From an uncultured Mucilaginibacter sp. (GTDB lineage Bacteria > Bacteroidota > Bacteroidia > Sphingobacteriales > Sphingobacteriaceae), in assembly GCF_903893715.1 (NCBI RefSeq), contig NZ_CAITNG010000139.1:79985-143984 (forward strand): a DNA stretch of 64,000 nucleotides, in the 5' to 3' direction. Position numbers and translations under genes: made by a program. This document shows, one piece after another, positions 60,955 through 64,000 of the stretch. Position 1 is the first letter of the stretch, and every line of letters begins with the position of its first letter. The notes below the pieces were generated by a model. The model searched no databases, had not been told where the DNA came from, and saw nothing but the letters and a program-made list of their open reading frames with translations.

Positions 60955-60992
60955 GACGGTCTTTTAATTATATTTTTCCAGTTAGATGTCAT
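60951..60992 (-). CDS. Putative TnaC-like tryptophanase leader peptide, MTSNWKNIIKRPS
   Basis: ATG ACA TCT AAC TGG AAA AAT ATA ATT AAA AGA CCG TCA TAA TAA about 68 nt upstream of tnaA ATG; similarity to E. coli TnaC (...TSKWFNIDNKIVDHRP). Not in ORF track because of length. Confidence 0.55.
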   Translation of the reverse strand: MTSNWKNIIKRPS

Positions 60993-61038
60993 GGCTGTAT
61001 CGCGGCATAAAACTACAGAAGTTTTTCCGATCAAAAAA

Positions 61039-61359
61039 CTATTCGGCTATTTGCAGGGTTTTAAGAAAGGCTGTTTTATCTGCATCGGCATAGGCGCCAT
61101 AGGCATCAACTACCACGCCTTTTAAGCCTGCGGTACTTTCAATGGCGTAGATTACCGAACTGTCTTCGGGGTCGGTGGCACCTTCAAAACGATGTACTTC
61201 GGTAATTTTCAATTCTACAGGGTTAAACTTTACACCCTTGTCGTTACAAAACAAGTGGCCATCTTTAAAGTCAAGCTCGTCGGTATAACCCCTGGCAGTC
61301 AAATCGGCCAAAGCCTCGGCCACGCCCGAATAGTTGTATTGATGTGCTTCCATATTCAA
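61039..61359 (-). CDS. Small conserved protein (about 106 aa), function unknown
   Basis: Complete ORF, same strand as tnaA; no PRPP synthetase motifs despite my recollection that homologues may carry that label. Confidence 0.65.
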   Translation of the reverse strand: MNMEAHQYNYSGVAEALADLTARGYTDELDFKDGHLFCNDKGVKFNPVELKITEVHRFEGATDPEDSSVIYAIESTAGLKGVVVDAYGAYADADKTAFLKTLQIAE

Positions 61360-61412
61360 AAATCTTTTATCGATAACCGAAACACCAACCCAAATGTTTG
61401 CCCCGGTGAAAA

Positions 61413-62375
61413 TTACTTTTTAAGGCCAATCTCGCGCAAGCGCTCGTCCAGGTATTCGCCGGCGGTGGTATCCTCATAGTGTTTTGGGTTGGCGGCATCA
61501 ATACACGATGGCAAACAGGTAAGGTCCATATCAGAACGCGGGTGCAAAAAGAAGGGCACTGAATAGCGTGAGTTCTTCATCAGCTCGCGCGGCGGATTCA
61601 CTACTCGGTGTGTGGTCGATTTTAGTTTGTTATTGGTGAGCCTTTGCAGCATATCGCCAACATTAACCACTACATCTTCGCCCTGGGCAGTTACGGGGAA
61701 CCATTCGCCATCGCGGGTCAACACTTCGAGACCATCGGCACTGGCGCCTATCAGCAGGGTGATCAGGTTGATATCCTCGTGTGCACCGGCACGTACAGCA
61801 TCGGCCGGTAACGCGTCGGGGTTTTCTATCGGGAAGTAGTGCAGGCAACGCAATATCGAGTTGCCGTTATGGATCTTAGGGTCGAAGTAATCTTCGGGCA
61901 ATTCCAAATAAACGGCAATGGCTTTTAAGAGCATTTTGCCTGCCGCTTCCAGCTTTTGATATACGTCGGTGGTTATCTTGTTAAATTGCGGCAGCTCGGT
62001 TACCTGCAGGTTTTCGGGATATTCATCCTTCACCGGGTCGCCATCGGTTACGGTTTGGCCAATCTGCCAAAACTCTTTCAGGTCGGGCACTTTAAAGCCT
62101 TTGGCGGTTTCTTTGCCTTTGCTGGTATAGCCACGCTGGCCCGATAGTTCCGGTATTTCGTATTTCAATTTTACCGCTTCGGGCAATACAAACAGTTCTT
62201 TTACCTGTACATACAGTTCGTCCATCAGGCTTTTGCTCAAACCATGGTTGGTAACGGTTATAAAACCGGTTTCGTTAAAGGCGCGACCAATATCGTCGGA
62301 AAACTTTTTACGGTCGGCATCCGAACCGTTGGTGTAGTTGTTTAAGTCGAGGCGAGGAATATTAACTGTACCCAT
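61413..62375 (-). CDS. Isopenicillin N synthase-family 2OG-Fe(II) oxygenase
   Basis: HxD...H...RxS: AGAHEDINLITLL, STTHRVVNPP, SRYSVPFFLHP. Confidence 0.92.
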   Translation of the reverse strand: MGTVNIPRLDLNNYTNGSDADRKKFSDDIGRAFNETGFITVTNHGLSKSLMDELYVQVKELFVLPEAVKLKYEIPELSGQRGYTSKGKETAKGFKVPDLKEFWQIGQTVTDGDPVKDEYPENLQVTELPQFNKITTDVYQKLEAAGKMLLKAIAVYLELPEDYFDPKIHNGNSILRCLHYFPIENPDALPADAVRAGAHEDINLITLLIGASADGLEVLTRDGEWFPVTAQGEDVVVNVGDMLQRLTNNKLKSTTHRVVNPPRELMKNSRYSVPFFLHPRSDMDLTCLPSCIDAANPKHYEDTTAGEYLDERLREIGLKK

Positions 62376-62525
62376 AATGTTCTGTTTTTAACGATATTTT
62401 ATTAGTCGTGTTTGCAAACCATGCAAACTTAAAACGTGTTAGTTTGTTAAGGTATTGATTTGACCAGCCAAATACAAATGAAATATGATGTATTTGAAAA
62501 TCGAACCAAGGTGAACAACTAAATT

Positions 62526-64000
62526 ATGAAGAAGATCATGAAAATTAAAAATAAATTATTGGTGATATGCTTTGCCGCGACGCTGTTTGCTGTGGCTAAG
62601 CCCGATAAAACTTTTGCACAATATGGCGCGAGTGTTTCATACCAAACATTTTATGATGATATGCAACCTTACGGTACCTGGGTTGACGACCCTACGTATG
62701 GCAATGTTTGGGTTCCGGATGCGGATGAAGGCTTTAAACCTTATGCCACCAGCGGCCATTGGGTTGAAACACCTTATGGCAATACCTGGGTATCCGATTA
62801 CCCATGGGGATGGGCGGCGTTCCATTACGGGCGCTGGCGTTATGACGATTATTACGGATGGGAATGGATACCCGGCCATACCTGGGGACCCGCATGGGTT
62901 AACTGGAGGCACGGTGGAGGATATTATGCCTGGGCGCCGCTTGGGCCCGGTATCAGTATCGACATCTCATTTGGTGGCGGTTATCACGTGCCTGATGACT
63001 ATTGGGTTTGCGCGCCGCAGGCTTATATCTGTAACCGGGATATTGGACACTACTATGTGCCACGCACCCGGGTGGTAACCATTATCAATCGCACAACCAT
63101 CATCAACAATACTTACGTTAACAATAATGTGCGTTATGCAAGCGGGCCGCGACTGCAAGAAATACAACAAGCTACGCATAACCGCGTGCAGGTGTACAAC
63201 ATCAACAACGGCAACGACCCGCACCATACCGTTATCAACAACAATACGGTAAATATGTACAGGCCAACGGTTGCTCAAAGCCATGGTGGCAATGCGCCCC
63301 GCCCTGCCACCGTAGTAAGTGCGGCGGCTTATAAACAAGCCAACCCCAACGGAGGTATTGCGCACAGGGCAACATACGGCGCAACTGTAAATCATGATAA
63401 TGCATCCCGTTTGGCACAGGTTGCCCGGAACCCTGCACCGCAAAACCAAAATATGGTTAAGGTTAACCGCCCCGCACCAAATAACGCTCCGGCAAACCGC
63501 CCTGCTGTTGCAGCACCAAATGGCGGCGACAGGCACCAAAACCCGGCAAACAACGCTACCGGCCAAAACCAGAACAACCCGGTAAAACAGCAGCAAATGA
63601 AGCAGGAGACTCCTGCTGTGCAAAGACCGTCGCAACAACGGCTACCGCAAGCACAGCAACCGCAAACTCAACAAAGGCAGCAAAATCAACCGCAGGCCCA
63701 ACCGCAGGCACAGCAAAGTCAGCAGCACCAAACTCAACCGCAGGCACAGCAACGTCAGCAACAACAAGCCCAACAGCAACAGGCACAGCAACGTCAGCAG
63801 CAGCAAGCCCAACAACAGCAGTTACAGCAACGTCAGCAACAACAAGCTCAACAACAGCAGGCGCAGCAACGTCAGCAGCAGCAAGCCCAACAACAGCAGT
63901 TACAGCAACGTCAGCAACAACAAGCTCAACAACAGCAGGCGCAGCAACGTCAGCAGCAGCAAGCCCAACAGCAACAGGCGCAGCAACGTCAGCAGCAGCA
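62526..64000 (+). CDS. DUF6600-like secreted protein with W/Y/G-rich domain and Q-rich tail, partial (runs off the right edge)
   Basis: Hand translation MKKIMKIKNKLLVICFAATLFAVAKPDKTFAQYGASVSYQTFYDDMQPYGTWVDDPTYGNVWVPDADEGF...GWEWIPGHTWGPAWVNWR...GYYAWAPLGPG; then Q-rich tail. Confidence 0.88.
   Translation, partial: MKKIMKIKNKLLVICFAATLFAVAKPDKTFAQYGASVSYQTFYDDMQPYGTWVDDPTYGNVWVPDADEGFKPYATSGHWVETPYGNTWVSDYPWGWAAFHYGRWRYDDYYGWEWIPGHTWGPAWVNWRHGGGYYAWAPLGPGISIDISFGGGYHVPDDYWVCAPQAYICNRDIGHYYVPRTRVVTIINRTTIINNTYVNNNVRYASGPRLQEIQQATHNRVQVYNINNGNDPHHTVINNNTVNMYRPTVAQSHGGNAPRPATVVSAAAYKQANPNGGIAHRATYGATVNHDNASRLAQVARNPAPQNQNMVKVNRPAPNNAPANRPAVAAPNGGDRHQNPANNATGQNQNNPVKQQQMKQETPAVQRPSQQRLPQAQQPQTQQRQQNQPQAQPQAQQSQQHQTQPQAQQRQQQQAQQQQAQQRQQQQAQQQQLQQRQQQQAQQQQAQQRQQQQAQQQQLQQRQQQQAQQQQAQQRQQQQAQQQQAQQRQQQ
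63744..64000 (+). repeat. 39-bp tandem repeat (6.6 copies in the window) with 78-bp higher-order unit, encoding (A/L)QQRQQQQAQQQQ
   Basis: Units at 63744, 63783, 63822, 63861, 63900, 63939, 63978; unit 63822 is identical to unit 63900. Confidence 0.92.

Noticed and set aside
60901-61125. 74-aa + ORF opposite the tnaA leader
   Set aside because: Antisense to the small protein gene and leader; no supporting features.
62967-63638. 223-aa minus ORF
   Set aside because: Antisense to the DUF6600-like gene; explained by codon composition.
1-64000. CRISPR arrays, prophage, integrase, IS transposase, tRNA or rRNA genes
   Set aside because: None found by eye; the only regular arrays are coding repeats. 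Small tRNAs could have been missed without a scan.

Overview
This 64 kb window looks like the chromosome of a Bacteroidota bacterium, probably Sphingobacteriaceae (Mucilaginibacter/Pedobacter-like) judging from gene content, protein sequences and TAnnTTTG-type promoters. It is mostly core and housekeeping genes: sprA (5'-truncated window view), ruvA, maeB, gatA, an acylphosphatase/flippase/dut/TPR/DUF4292/EnvC operon, rlmN, glyA, scpA, dxs, nnrD/E, uvrA, rluB-type, bshA, mutL, two rhomboids, cysS, tilS, an OstA/LptA-like gene, rdgB, a SurA-type PPIase, a MoxR ATPase and tnaA. Three small toxin-antitoxin modules are present (PIN, RES/Xre, YoeB). I saw no rRNA, tRNA, CRISPR, prophage or transposase. 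The most interesting observations are: (1) an unannotated 13-codon ORF, MTSNWKNIIKRPS, directly upstream of tnaA, which resembles the E. coli TnaC stalling peptide (TSKWFNI...RP) and whose tandem stop codons lie in a large hairpin; (2) repeated placement of perfect TAnnTTTG -7 boxes 3-7 nt before start codons, suggesting leaderless or ultra-short-leader mRNAs; (3) a 370-bp convergent gap rich in GTTAA words with orphan intrinsic terminators, a possible ncRNA locus; (4) a 39/78-bp higher-order tandem repeat encoding a Q-rich tail at the window end. All calls come from reading sequence and translations only; no searches were run.
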